From assembly GCF_018613415.1 (NCBI RefSeq), contig NZ_JAGGQG010000024.1, forward strand, positions 1 through 64,000: a DNA stretch of 64,000 nucleotides. The letters run 5' to 3'. The notes beneath the pieces were generated by a model that saw nothing but the letters and a program-made list of their open reading frames with translations, did no database searches and was not told the origin of the DNA. Made by a program: the position numbers and the translations under genes. Shown here piece after piece: positions 34,543 through 44,949 of this stretch (position 1 is the first letter of the stretch; each line of letters begins with the position of its first letter). Source of the stretch: Bacillus sp. ISL-18. GTDB lineage: Bacteria > Bacillota > Bacilli > Bacillales > Cytobacillaceae.

Positions 34543-37500
34543 CTATAAAACTCTTAAAGTCTTAATCTCATAAGGCTTGATTTCAACCTCAATGGGGGAT
34601 GAAGATTCTTCTCCAATTGATTCTTCCATTAAATTGGTCTCCACCCATGAGGTGATGCCTCTAAGAACGTCCAGAGAGACTTTCCCCCTCCGCCCTTCAT
34701 ATTCATGCAGGCGGATGATAATTCCGTTGCCATCGTGAGCCGGCTTAATCGCATCAATCCAAACATGGTCCGAATCGATTGCCAGGAATGACTCCTCTTT
34801 TTCCCATTTTCCTTCCACAGCCAGAATAGGGTCATTTAGATCCCATGCTTTTTCCACCGTCTTCGCATCGCGCCAATCCCCTATATGAGGATAAAGTGAA
34901 TAAACAAACGAATGTGTTCCCTGATCCGCTTGCGGATCTGGATGAATCGCCGCTTTTAATAAAGTGATCCTCATCGTATTTTCTTTGATGTCATAGCCAT
35001 ATTTGGAATCGTTCAGTAAACTTACCCCATAGTCCGGCTCTGACAGGTCAGCCCATTGATGGGCAACGGTTTCAAATTTGGCCATATCCCAGCTCGTATT
35101 CCAATGGGTCGGGCGCTTTACATTTCCATATTGAATATCATAGGTCGCCTCGGTTGCGCGGATATCCACAGGGAAAGCGGCCTTCAGTAATTTTCTCTTT
35201 TCATGCCATTCCACCGTTGTATCAAAATCAATGCGGCGGTCATTTTTGTAGAATATCATCCGCTGAGAAATTTCAGAATGGTGATACGTCCACTTGGCAA
35301 GCATCGTAAACGTCAATTCCCCATTCTCCACTACTTCAAACGTCTCTAACCGGCGGATTTCTTCCATTTTTTCTTGATAGAAAAGATCGATATCCCAAGC
35401 ATCATGGGCAAGCGGCTTATCTTCAAAAATTTGCAGGATATTCCCCTTTTGATTTTCAGAAAGAACCTGACGCCCCGCTTCCTTATCAAAAAGCGACGTC
35501 ATTTGACCAAATTCACTCCATTCCACAAGGTAATACGGTGTCTCCAACTTACCTTCCTGATAGGTAAAATTCGATTCCGCTTCCTGTACGGTCCCCACAG
35601 GCTCAAAAAATAAATTCTTGGCACCAAAGGATGGCAGGGTGTCGACCTCAATAAGCCAGCCGTTATCCCGTTTTTGATGGGTTAGGATTTCTCCCTTACT
35701 GTCCTTCCAAACACCAGCAGCAAAATCGGCAAATTGAGGGACTGTCACATTTCTCCTACTCTGCTGATGGGTCGCGTTAAAGAGCACAACAGAGCGGTCA
35801 GCTTGGTTCACACCATGCTGAATGATACGGGATTCCAGGCTTTGAACTAACTCATGCGCCTCTTGGTATTCTTCCTTGGCATCCTCATACACCTCATGAA
35901 TGGAGGAGCCGGGAATAATATCATGGAATTGATTACGCAAAATAATCTTCCAGCCGTCTTTCAGCTCATCCCTTCCGCTCCACTCTCCATTCTCAGACAG
36001 CCACGAAGTGAGGAATTCCGCCCGTCTATATAAAATCTCCAGTTTTCGGTTCATCTGCTTCATAAAGGCCTGGCTTGTATAGGTGCCCCGATGGTATTCA
36101 AGATATAGCTCCCCATCCCATTTATGGATATAGCCATTTGCTTCTGATACATTTTGGTGGAGCTTGTCAAAAAATTCCCCCGCTGTCGACGTTTTCACAT
36201 TCGGCATCCCTGGCAGCGAATCAAATCGACGGCGCATTTCTAGCATATGACGGTTGACCCCGCCTCCGCCATCACCATATCCATAGGAGAGAAGCAAATC
36301 TTTAGATAAGTCCTTATCACGATACCCTTTCCAAGCACCATTCACCGTTTTCGCCGTAATAAAGCCATTATACGTATAGAACCAAGAGTCTGGGAATTCC
36401 ATGGTTCCGGCGTCGTAATAAAATGCGTTAAAATCTCCGTCCCATCGATCCCTTTCCAGTGAAAGGTATCATGCGGCATCCGGTTATACTGGTTCCAGCT
36501 GATTTTTGTCGTCATCATCGTTTTAATGCCTGATTTTTGTAGGATTTGCGGCAGGGCCCAGCTGTAGCCGAACACATCCGGCAGCCATAGATACTGGCAA
36601 TCAACACCAAACTCTTCTTTAAAAAAGTTTTTCCCGTGAAGGATTTGGCGGACAAGCGATTCGCCGCTCGGAATATTGCAATCAGCCTCAAGCCACATCG
36701 CACCGCCAGCTTCCCACTTGCCTTCTGCCACTCTCTCCTTTATTTGAGCATAAATCTCAGGATAATCTGTTTTGATATAATCATAGAGCTGCGGCTGTGT
36801 TTGCAAAAATAAATAGTCAGGGAATTGATTCATTAGATGCAAGACCGTTGAAAAGGAACGGGCAGCCTTCTCTCTTGTATTTTTCAAGCGCCAAAGCCAC
36901 GCCACATCAATATGGGTATGACCGATGGTGTGGATGGTGATATCGGATGATTTGGAAAATGATTGAATCGCCTCTGTAAGGCTTTCCTCTGCCACATAAC
37001 AGGACTGATAAAACTCCGGACTGCCGGGCTCGGTCCAATTAATCAACTGCAAGGCATCAGAGATCAACTTTTTCAAAATGGGAGAGGCGGAGTCTGACTC
37101 ACTTGTTTCTTTTAACACCTCATAGGCGGCCAAAAGCGTATAGTAGAGGTTATCTACCCGACGATCCAGCCAGCCGATCGCTTCCATTTCCAGTTTAAAT
37201 TCATTTTCCCTCGATTCTCCGCCGCCCTCAAGCCCTGACCAGAGCCGGAAATCCAAGCGAATCGGCCCCTTGGCGGTTTCGTCATCAAAAAGGACTTCTT
37301 CATGGTTGGAATCGACACCTTGATAAGGCTTGCCATTGATAAAGAGAAGGGATTCAAAGCCTGAATTATTCCCCCCGCCCGTTTTTCCAAACGAGAAAAG
37401 ACCCGCAATCTGCTGATCGGCATAGGGCAAATGAGTATCAATCTCTGCATGAAGCCAAATATAGCGATCGCGGCCTTTCCAGTAGTCGCCGATTTTCAGC

Positions 37501-37652
37501 ACATGTTGTTCATTATAGGCAGCCGGAGGATGGGCACCGATGGCCCCATCATCTTCCTGTGTGTAAAATGAGTGGATCGCCGTCATGTCCCGGTACCGAT
37601 AACCCTCTAATTCCGTGATACGTGCTTCAAATTTTCTATCTGTTAAAAACAT
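34543..37652 (-). pseudogene. GH38 alpha-mannosidase (copy 2), split by one frameshift
   Basis: Two overlapping frames make one GH38 protein of about 1,036 residues. The upstream frame (37652-36342) holds IGHTHIDVAWLWR and WLPDVFGYSW (nucleophile Asp); the downstream frame (36402-34543) holds GYGDGGGGVNRH, LRNQFHDIIPGSSI and the beta domains. In the overlap the first frame reads TTPEPWNSQTLG and the second DSWFYTYNG. Adding one C to the CCC run at minus-strand 36394-36392 yields PWNSPDSWFYTYNG, a continuous family-like sequence. So either one base was lost in a short homopolymer or the read is wrong there. It starts 25 nt after GH20. It is similar in type to the intact copy at 17373. No signal peptide. 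Confidence 0.85.
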
Positions 37653-37677
37653 ACTTTCACCTCGTTAGGACTAGTTA

Positions 37678-39558
37678 TTATAATGAAAAGTTTCCTGCGG
37701 TGACGATCCGGTGATACACATTGCCGCCTGCCACTCCGTCAACCATTTCCCATGGCCCATCATGACGCAAGCGTTTTTCTTCTAATTCCTCTATCCGGGA
37801 AATCCTTCCTTCGAGCCACTCCTTAATTCGGTATTTGACAGAATCAATCCGAGTTAGGATGCCGCCATAACGAATATCGATCACTTCCCAGCCAAATGGC
37901 TTGTACGCTGCAAACCAGATGTCTCGGTGCTTTTTCCTTAAAAGATCAACATTCGCTTGGATTCGATCCAAGGTACTAAGAATGGATTTCATTTGCTCAT
38001 CATCGGAATTTCGATATGCCTCTAGGATGTTGATGCCGATTTCCGCTTTGTCAGCGAGAACCCTCGCCAGTTGTTCATATAAATCAAACAAGCCTTCCCA
38101 TGCCGGATTCTCCTGCTTGGCTTTTTCAAACACGGGCACCAGCTGCTGATAGTGCTCTCCTAAAGCAAGTCCGCGGACGTTCTCATCATATAAACCGATT
38201 AAACTATCTTGGTAGAGCAGCACTTTCGACGTCATCGAGGAATTCATGTTATCCTTCATGACACCAGGTGTTTCATCCAATCGTTTTAAATTCATAAAAT
38301 CTGTAAAATGTCCATCACCGCAAAATTCAAAACGCTCTGACACCTTTTCAATCGACACTTCCTTTTGATAGGTGTGCTCGGCAAATAATTGCAGGATCGG
38401 AGAGGCAGCCGCAAACGGCGTTTCTGCCCCATTATCCCCCCACAAGGTTACGAAGATTTCCTTAATTCCTTCCTGTTTACAGGCAGCCAGTGCCGCTTCG
38501 GTTGTGGCAATCGCCTTGCCATAGTTCGGCGCTAGTCCATTCCACGTCCAAGCCCCGCCGGCAAAAATTGGCGAAGAACCGAGAAGCTTATGGTTTTGAA
38601 AATCCCGTTCATATACATCTTGTTCGTTTCGATAATAGTTCCAATAAACAAGCTCCACATCCGGGATTCCTTCTAAAATATCCTTCCGAATGCTGCCGCT
38701 GTCATCTTTATAGGGGCTGTTTTCCGCAAACAGCGGGAAATACATATCACTCCAAATCATCGGTTTCAGTTCGAGCCTATCGGTAATCGAGACCACCTTT
38801 TGGAGATGCCGATTCATCAGATCAACATGGTTTTCAAACCCATGCTTTTCTAGATACTTACCTAAGCCAAGCTGAAAGGTCTCGTCCATGCCAATATGAA
38901 TCCGCTTCGTTTGAAAGGGCTCTGAGGCTGCTCTTAGACAGCTCTCTAAAAACTCATACGTTTTGGGCTCATCAACGAGTAAGATGTCATCTGTGTCTTT
39001 GAAGCTTTGAGCATAATTCCATTTAAGAGCTTCCCGTAAGTGGCCTAGTGTTTGAATACAAGGGATCATTTCAATCCCGAGATTTTCGGCATATTGATCA
39101 CATGCTCGTAACTCCTCTAACGTATACCTTCCCCGCATATAGCCAAAATACGGATATTCCTTTACCTCGTACGTGTCCTCCGTATAGAGCATCAGGGTGT
39201 CTAATCCCATCACCGCCATCCGCTGGAGCAGCTTCTCTACTTCCGTAACGGTCGGAACGGCATTTCTCGACGCATCAAGCATCACACCACTCATGGTAAA
39301 TTGAGGGTTTTCTGTTAAATCGAATTCATTGCTTTTTTGAAGATGCTCAAGCCACAGTCCTAAAGCCCGGAAAAAATGAATCGGTTTTTCAAACGAAATC
39401 TCCCCTTGGCCACTTTTATTTGCAGCCCTTAACGGCCCTTGCTGATTTCTCACTTGAATCGGATAACCGTCAGTAGAAAGCTGAATATTGAATCGGTTGG
39501 ATAGCAGCTTCAGTCCTTCTGCTATAGAAGATGTGTCTCCCTTAAAGTATAGTTCCAC
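37678..39558 (-). CDS. GH20 beta-N-acetylhexosaminidase
   Basis: GH20 enzymes remove terminal GlcNAc or GalNAc by substrate-assisted catalysis. The 626-residue protein lacks a signal peptide, so it is intracellular. The TIM barrel starts near SGVMLDASRNAVPT (about residue 90), has LMLYTEDTYEV, IPCIQTLGHL and the catalytic Asp-Glu pair in HIGMDETFQLG (near residue 224), and a C-terminal helical region. The overall form resembles cytoplasmic GH20 enzymes such as pneumococcal GH20C (from memory). The gene is first of a two-gene operon with the frameshifted GH38. It would clear GlcNAc from imported complex-type glycans or the core GlcNAc. Confidence 0.9.
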   Translation of the reverse strand: MELYFKGDTSSIAEGLKLLSNRFNIQLSTDGYPIQVRNQQGPLRAANKSGQGEISFEKPIHFFRALGLWLEHLQKSNEFDLTENPQFTMSGVMLDASRNAVPTVTEVEKLLQRMAVMGLDTLMLYTEDTYEVKEYPYFGYMRGRYTLEELRACDQYAENLGIEMIPCIQTLGHLREALKWNYAQSFKDTDDILLVDEPKTYEFLESCLRAASEPFQTKRIHIGMDETFQLGLGKYLEKHGFENHVDLMNRHLQKVVSITDRLELKPMIWSDMYFPLFAENSPYKDDSGSIRKDILEGIPDVELVYWNYYRNEQDVYERDFQNHKLLGSSPIFAGGAWTWNGLAPNYGKAIATTEAALAACKQEGIKEIFVTLWGDNGAETPFAAASPILQLFAEHTYQKEVSIEKVSERFEFCGDGHFTDFMNLKRLDETPGVMKDNMNSSMTSKVLLYQDSLIGLYDENVRGLALGEHYQQLVPVFEKAKQENPAWEGLFDLYEQLARVLADKAEIGINILEAYRNSDDEQMKSILSTLDRIQANVDLLRKKHRDIWFAAYKPFGWEVIDIRYGGILTRIDSVKYRIKEWLEGRISRIEELEEKRLRHDGPWEMVDGVAGGNVYHRIVTAGNFSL

Positions 39559-39685
39559 TTGTAATCCCCCCTGTTTTTGTCCAGATTGTAGTCGATTTAG
39601 TGTTGCAGATGTTTTTTAGCTATGTTTAAACACAAAAAGGCGTGAATGTGAGTATTTTTTTACTCTAAATAAATAGGGTGATAGA

Positions 39686-39785
39686 TTTATCAGCGGTTTT
39701 TTTTAGTTTTTCAGCAGTTTTTTAAAATTTATCAGCATTTTATAGAGTTTATCAGCAGTTTTGCGGTAATTATCAGCAGTTCCTT
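39686..39785. repeat. Short direct repeats TTATCAGCAG
   Basis: Five imperfect copies of (T)TTATCAGCAGTTTT occur with a period of about 20-21 nt between the DUF624 and GH20 genes. The spacer 39559-39838 otherwise has no gene. Confidence 0.6.
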
Positions 39786-39838
39786 CATATTACAGGAATT
39801 GCCCCGCCTCGTATCACAGCTATACTCAACAGCAATAA

Positions 39839-40453
39839 CTAACCATATACCCTCTCCAATTGAGTAAACCGGCTAAGACAAATCCTCATCATCCAATAAG
39901 CAGGAGCCACCGCAGAAATAAACGGGATAAGGCCTGGATACCGATTAATCAAATAGCCAATCACCATTAACCCGATTCCAATCAATAAACTGAAAGGCAA
40001 ACTGGTCAATGTCATGAAAAAGGACTGCTTGATATATTCCTTATTGGAATACTCATAATGGACATAGATGGCAAAGAAATAGCCTGCCGCTAATAATAGG
40101 ATGATCACTAAAAGGTAAAGAATAAGCGAAATAAAACTGCCTAACACACCTGTTAAAAAACCCTCTGTAATCCTGATATCGATAAAAAGAAACAGGCCAA
40201 TGCTGTAAAAAACAAGGCCTATTCCATTGCTTCGCTTCCATTCTTTGAAATACACTTGCTTAAACGTCTTCCAAACAGGGAGATCGGTATCCTTCCTCAG
40301 CCATCTCGGGACAATCGTAAAAAGGGCCACAGTGGCAGGAAAAAAGCCAAACACCCCTAATCCCAAAGCGGTAAAGACAATCCAGCATACATTTGCTGTG
40401 ATTGCCCTCCAGATCCACTCACAAACACCGATGATCCTTGAACTTTTTTCCAT
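39839..40453 (-). CDS. DUF624/YesL family membrane protein
   Basis: A membrane protein of about 204 residues with five hydrophobic segments. The N-terminus CEWIWRAITANVCWIVFTALG and GFFPATVALF is the hallmark of the YesL (DUF624) family, whose members often sit beside LplB/YtcP importers and YesMN regulators in carbohydrate loci. The first in-frame ATG (40477) lacks a ribosome site. I prefer the ATG at 40453, preceded by GGAAAGG at 11 nt. It follows GH125 in the same operon by about 38 nt. Role is unknown; association with ABC importers suggests an accessory membrane function. Confidence 0.85.
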   Translation of the reverse strand: MEKSSRIIGVCEWIWRAITANVCWIVFTALGLGVFGFFPATVALFTIVPRWLRKDTDLPVWKTFKQVYFKEWKRSNGIGLVFYSIGLFLFIDIRITEGFLTGVLGSFISLILYLLVIILLLAAGYFFAIYVHYEYSNKEYIKQSFFMTLTSLPFSLLIGIGLMVIGYLINRYPGLIPFISAVAPAYWMMRICLSRFTQLERVYG

Positions 40454-40491
40454 AATGGTACCAACCTTTCCAATCATCGATCAAAATGAAC

Positions 40492-41817
40492 TTACGCTTG
40501 ATTCATTTTCAAAAATTGTTGATCAAGCGGACTGCCTTTGACTGCTTTCCCTGTCAGACTTAGCACGAATTCACTAAACATCGTATTCGCCCATGCAAAC
40601 CAGTCCCTTGTAAATTCCTCAGGGCCGTCGGCGTTAAAACCTTCATGCATAAAATTCGTACCGCCATCTGTGTTTTTAAAATAAGCTAATATCTGCTGCT
40701 TTTCCTCTTCACTCGTCGAGGTCATCCCTTGGATGGCCAGGGCGATATGCCAAATGTAGTGGTCCGGCGTATGCGGGCTGCCGATGCCCTTGGCATACTT
40801 TCCTTCGTAATAGTACGGATTATCCCTGCTCAAAAGGAACTTTCGTGTATGGATATACGTCCGATCATCAAATGGCAGGTACCCTAAATAAGGGGCTGCC
40901 AGCAAACTTGGAACATTGGCATCATCCATTAACTGGCTTCGACCCTCCCCATCTGTTTCATAGACATACATCTCGCCATAGATCGGGTGATCCAATTTTG
41001 CATATTGTTCAATCCCCTGCCTGATTTCCTCACGAAGTTGTAAGCACGCTTCTTTTAAGGAAGAATCCCTCAACACCTCGTCACAGATTTCCGCCGCATA
41101 TCCTAACACGACAACTGCAAACATATTGGCTGGAACGAGGTATCCGTAGGTGCAGGCATCATCACTTGGACGGAACGCGCTCCAGGTCATTCCGGTTGGG
41201 ACAACCCGCCCCCCTTTTCCTTCGCGGATTAAAGTATCCGATTGGCGCACATCGGCCCGTTCAAACCGGTAAGGAGACTGGTTTTCATGATCCTGCTCCG
41301 TCCTCCAAACCTGGATAATCGTCTCGAGCACCTCTTGGAACGTTTCTTTTATATAAGCTGTCCGTCCTGTTGACTTCCAAAATAGATAGGCAAGCTGGAT
41401 CGGATAGCATAAGGAGTCAATTTCATATTTCCGTTCCCAAATATGGGGCGTCATCTGGGTGAGATCGCTCTGGTGCCCCTTGCCATTCGCCGTTTCATTA
41501 AAGGCATTGGCATAAGGGTCATGTAAGATAAAAGCGAATTGCTGGCGAATAACCCCTTCAAGTAAATCGGCCAGCTCCACATCCTCTTCCGCCGCAATCA
41601 AATAAGGGCGTACTTGGGCAGCAGAGTCTCTTAACCACATTGCAGGGATGTCTCCAGTGACGACAAATGTTTTTCCATCCTCTAATTTTTTCAACGTCGT
41701 TGTGTACGTATTAACAAAGCATTGTTCAAACATAGTGTGTAATTTTTCATCCCCAGGAAAATATTCCTTCACATGCTGGATTAATTTTTGCATCGATTTT
41801 GGAATTACGGCTGTCAT
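40492..41817 (-). CDS. GH125 exo-alpha-1,6-mannosidase
   Basis: GH125 enzymes are inverting exo-alpha-1,6-mannosidases. This 441-residue cytoplasmic protein has family features: GDIPAMWLRDSAAQVRPYL near the N-terminus, CYPIQLAYLFWK, VPTGMTWSAFRPSDDACTYG (acid region), DDANVPSLLA, GIGSPHTPDHYIWHIALA and NFMHEGFNADGPEEFTRDWF, EFTRDWFAWAN (base region). The length fits the family. The ATG has GGAGAGGG at about 5 nt and follows GH38 copy 3 by 11 nt. Pairing with GH38 copy 3 is the same as in S. pneumoniae/S. pyogenes, where GH38 removes alpha-1,3 and GH125 removes alpha-1,6 mannose. Confidence 0.95.
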   Translation of the reverse strand: MTAVIPKSMQKLIQHVKEYFPGDEKLHTMFEQCFVNTYTTTLKKLEDGKTFVVTGDIPAMWLRDSAAQVRPYLIAAEEDVELADLLEGVIRQQFAFILHDPYANAFNETANGKGHQSDLTQMTPHIWERKYEIDSLCYPIQLAYLFWKSTGRTAYIKETFQEVLETIIQVWRTEQDHENQSPYRFERADVRQSDTLIREGKGGRVVPTGMTWSAFRPSDDACTYGYLVPANMFAVVVLGYAAEICDEVLRDSSLKEACLQLREEIRQGIEQYAKLDHPIYGEMYVYETDGEGRSQLMDDANVPSLLAAPYLGYLPFDDRTYIHTRKFLLSRDNPYYYEGKYAKGIGSPHTPDHYIWHIALAIQGMTSTSEEEKQQILAYFKNTDGGTNFMHEGFNADGPEEFTRDWFAWANTMFSEFVLSLTGKAVKGSPLDQQFLKMNQA

Positions 41818-41828
41818 TTTTCCCTCTC

Positions 41829-44525
41829 CTATCTGTTTGGTTGAAAACCTAGTGTAATAATTTCATAGCCAGCGACATCATACTGATTACTAGACTCATT
41901 GGTTTGTTCTTCAAGTATCGTGCTCTTGTAAATTAAAAAATCAGGTATGGATGCCTTAAGGCTAAGACTTTCTGGTGCCGGATTAAACCAGCGGATCATC
42001 ACGTCATCACATTCTTCCGCCACTTTCATCGATGACCACGCAAGGCCCTCAGACTCCCACTTCACAAACTGATGGTCAGCTGGCAATGTTCCCTCATGAG
42101 CGCTTGTCTGGATCACCTGAAGCGGCACTTTATATTGATAAGCATCCACAAATGCTTTTGACGTAACCACATCCTCTTCATGCATGAACACCTGCCACTC
42201 GGCTGTCTGGATCCCTTGGCACTGGGCCTCTGGTGTCGGGAAGTAGCCCCAGTCGCCAAGCTCTGCAGTGGAACGAAGGACGGTGAGGGCAATCGTTCCT
42301 TCCGCTGGCAGGATTTCATATTCCTGAAGGCCATCTGTGGCCACGGTTAAGCCTATCTCTCCATCCGAAAGGCTTGAGAAGCGCTGCTGATGATGGCAGA
42401 AGCTAGGATTCTCCCATTCTTTTTCCGGCGTATTCGGGCGGGTCGCAATCTCAAAAGCACTGTCCGCCTGATGTTTCTCGGTTTGCAATCCGGTTGGGAA
42501 CAGAACACGCAGGCGATGATCGGCAGCTTGATTGTCAATGGTCAGTTTAAAAGCAGGACCCTTCATTCCTTTTTCAAGCGTCACAACGGTTCGCAGCATG
42601 AGGACGCAAGTTTCAGATAATCGGCCCGACTTTCTTTCCTTGTGCCAAATCAAGCGATTCCGTTCGTCCGCTAATTGATCGTCCGCTGATACTGGGATCG
42701 TGATGGTATGCGTAAATTCAAGCTCCGTACGCAAAGCTGTTTTTTCAATAAAACGAAACTCGGCCGGAACCCCCTTTGTTGTAATCGGATCCTGTCCTTC
42801 TGCTTCCTTAAACATATATTCATTTCCGACATCCCCTGTGTCCTCGTAAATTCCGAGACGATAGAAGGTCTTACCGGCTGCTTTATTCGTAAGATCATAG
42901 GTGCCATCCTCATGAAACTGGATGCGTACATATTCATTTTCCATGACCAGACTATCATCGGCCGAGTGTCCGTTAAGCTGCCCGGCAGACTCCTGACACG
43001 GAACAAGATAGAACGTCTTGTAACCAAATGCTGGGATATCTTCTGCAAAGAAGCTTAGCTTGGCCCGCTTAGCAAAAAACGGCTGGCGGAATTTGTCATC
43101 CGGTAAATCATAGCCAAACTCAACCACTGAGTTTTCTAAATCAAATTCGATGGTCTTGCCAGCTTGATCCACCAGCTTGTAGGCCGGCATCTCTTTGTCC
43201 TGTAAATAGACTGGAATTTGTTCGAAATGCATTTGGGAAAAATACACCTTCTCCAGATCGACTGTTTTCGTGACGACTTCGTTTTTGGTCCATCCCGTTG
43301 TATTCATAACAACAAGAGGAATTCCGCCCTCCGGTTCGCTCGAGGTATCAATTTTTCCAGCAAGCTCTGCTGCCTGTTCCTGGACAAATACCTCTCCCAT
43401 TTGCGAAACGGTTTCAAAGCGGGTAACCATTTCACGGTGCACCTCATCCACGCTGCAGCCGCAAATGCTGTCATGCGGGTGATTTTTCATCAATGATTTC
43501 CACATGAAGCGAAGATATTCCCTTGGGTACGTTTCGCCTGCTAAAAAGGCCATGCTGGCGAGTGGTTCAGCGATTTTCTCCAAAATGGTTTGACAGTGGT
43601 TGTTCCATTGCTTTAAATAAATCCGGCTGGATGCCGTATTGACTAGCGTCGACCAGCCATCGGTCCGCTGATTGCGCAATTCGCCTTCAATGACCTGCAG
43701 CTTCTCAGGAAGAGCTTCTTTTAAAGCTTCTGTATATTCATCGAAACTTGAATGCTTAAAAGTGTATTCAGGATACAGAGCAGATGCGGTTTCAATCGCC
43801 TGCGGAATCGTTTTTTGCAGCGGCTGGTGATCGCATCCGTTCATAAACAATAACTGATTGGTGGACGCATATTTTTCTGCATCACGCAGCTTTTGATCCC
43901 AGAATTTTTTTGCTTCCTCTTCGTTCACCGGGATTTCATTTCCGTTGGAGTACCAATTGGCAAAAAGAATGCCTAATACAGTGGAGCCGTCAGGTGATGA
44001 CCAAATCATCTCGGAATAAGGTGATTCATATTCGGGAGCATCTGACACGGTGTTATTAAACCCGGTCGGTTTGACGCCCCTTCCAAAGGCAGCTGTATCA
44101 ATTCCGGCCTGCTTTAAAAGCTGAGGCGCCTGCCCATAAATGCCAAAGGTATCAGGAAAATAACCAATTTTTGAGACATGCCCATAGGCTTTGCTATCAT
44201 GTAAACCGATTTGCAGGTTTCGGACATTTGCTTCAGAGCTTGTTAAAAAGGCATCCTGCAGTACATACCACGGTCCGATATGCAGTTTTTTCTCTTCGAT
44301 TAATTGTTTGACAATCTCCCTGTTCTCCGGATGTACAGCAAAATAATCTTCCAAAAGAACGGTTTGGCCATCAAGATGGAACGCTTGAAAGGCATTTCCT
44401 TCTTCTTTAAACTGAGCGATCATTTCATTCATCAGCTTTATGAAGTAATAACGGTGCTTTTCAAAAGGCAAATACCATTCCCTGTCCCAATGGGAGTGTG
44501 AAATAATATGCGCTGTTTTCTTCAT
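41829..44525 (-). CDS. GH38 alpha-mannosidase (copy 3, MngB/streptococcal type)
   Basis: An 898-residue cytoplasmic enzyme of another GH38 branch than copies 1 and 2. It starts with the metal-site HIISHSHWDREWYLPF (residues 6-21), FHLDGQTVLLEDY, and the nucleophile YFPDTFGIYGQAPQLLKQAG (Asp near residue 125), MNGCDHQPLQ and later HPHDSICGCSVDEVHREM. These are features of MngB and of the streptococcal SpGH38/Spy1604 enzymes, which cleave alpha-1,3-mannose from N-glycans. It is first in an operon with GH125 and DUF624. A cre-like box precedes it at 44560. The start has a modest GCAGGTAAGAG ribosome site. Confidence 0.93.
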   Translation of the reverse strand: MKKTAHIISHSHWDREWYLPFEKHRYYFIKLMNEMIAQFKEEGNAFQAFHLDGQTVLLEDYFAVHPENREIVKQLIEEKKLHIGPWYVLQDAFLTSSEANVRNLQIGLHDSKAYGHVSKIGYFPDTFGIYGQAPQLLKQAGIDTAAFGRGVKPTGFNNTVSDAPEYESPYSEMIWSSPDGSTVLGILFANWYSNGNEIPVNEEEAKKFWDQKLRDAEKYASTNQLLFMNGCDHQPLQKTIPQAIETASALYPEYTFKHSSFDEYTEALKEALPEKLQVIEGELRNQRTDGWSTLVNTASSRIYLKQWNNHCQTILEKIAEPLASMAFLAGETYPREYLRFMWKSLMKNHPHDSICGCSVDEVHREMVTRFETVSQMGEVFVQEQAAELAGKIDTSSEPEGGIPLVVMNTTGWTKNEVVTKTVDLEKVYFSQMHFEQIPVYLQDKEMPAYKLVDQAGKTIEFDLENSVVEFGYDLPDDKFRQPFFAKRAKLSFFAEDIPAFGYKTFYLVPCQESAGQLNGHSADDSLVMENEYVRIQFHEDGTYDLTNKAAGKTFYRLGIYEDTGDVGNEYMFKEAEGQDPITTKGVPAEFRFIEKTALRTELEFTHTITIPVSADDQLADERNRLIWHKERKSGRLSETCVLMLRTVVTLEKGMKGPAFKLTIDNQAADHRLRVLFPTGLQTEKHQADSAFEIATRPNTPEKEWENPSFCHHQQRFSSLSDGEIGLTVATDGLQEYEILPAEGTIALTVLRSTAELGDWGYFPTPEAQCQGIQTAEWQVFMHEEDVVTSKAFVDAYQYKVPLQVIQTSAHEGTLPADHQFVKWESEGLAWSSMKVAEECDDVMIRWFNPAPESLSLKASIPDFLIYKSTILEEQTNESSNQYDVAGYEIITLGFQPNR

Positions 44526-44559
44526 GGACTCTTACCTGCTTTCTCTTAAAATAGCAAAA

Positions 44560-44573
44560 CGAAAACGCTGTCA
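44560..44573. promoter_or_regulatory. cre box upstream of the GH38-GH125 operon
   Basis: CGAAAACGCTGTCA matches the CcpA consensus TGWAANCGNTNWCA except at the first base. It lies 35 nt upstream of the GH38 start codon. Confidence 0.55.
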
Positions 44574-44690
44574 TTTACTTTGATTTCATTTTAACAATCC
44601 AAGAAAATGGAGCAATAGATTACTCGTAAGTCCTATGGATTTTCCAGTGTTTCTAAAAATAGTTCATGAAAAATGGGGGCAGCCTCCATG

Positions 44691-44716
44691 AAGCAAGGGG
44701 ACGGTTCTCTTGCTTC
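44691..44716. repeat. REP-like hairpin
   Basis: AAGCAAG (44691-44697) pairs with CTTGCTT (44709-44715) around GGGACGGTTCT, the reverse of the GAACCGTCCC core seen elsewhere. Confidence 0.7.
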
Positions 44717-44869
44717 CAATCAAACCTCCCCTGCTCCCGAGATTAAGGACGAATTACTAAGGGGGCCAACCCTTGATTTCTAGCTTCCTAAGCTTAAAAA
44801 AGTGTCGAAGACCTTATCATGATTTGGGGGACTCTTCTTCTTTTCTAGATACTTACAACATCCACTTGA

Positions 44870-44918
44870 AGTACAAAAAAATTGCCCTCAAGGCTGTCCG
44901 AGAACAAGCCTTGAGGGC
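44870..44918 (-). terminator. Strong terminator downstream of the pfkB kinase gene
   Basis: On the minus strand a perfect 12-bp stem GCCCTCAAGGCT/AGCCTTGAGGGC (44918-44907 with 44895-44884) precedes a run of seven T. It lies about 150 nt past the kinase stop at 45072. The remainder of 44526-45071 holds REP-like hairpins and one possible 17-residue frame but no convincing gene. Confidence 0.75.
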
Positions 44919-44949
44919 ATCCAGTAATATTATAAAAGGGGGTCTGAAA

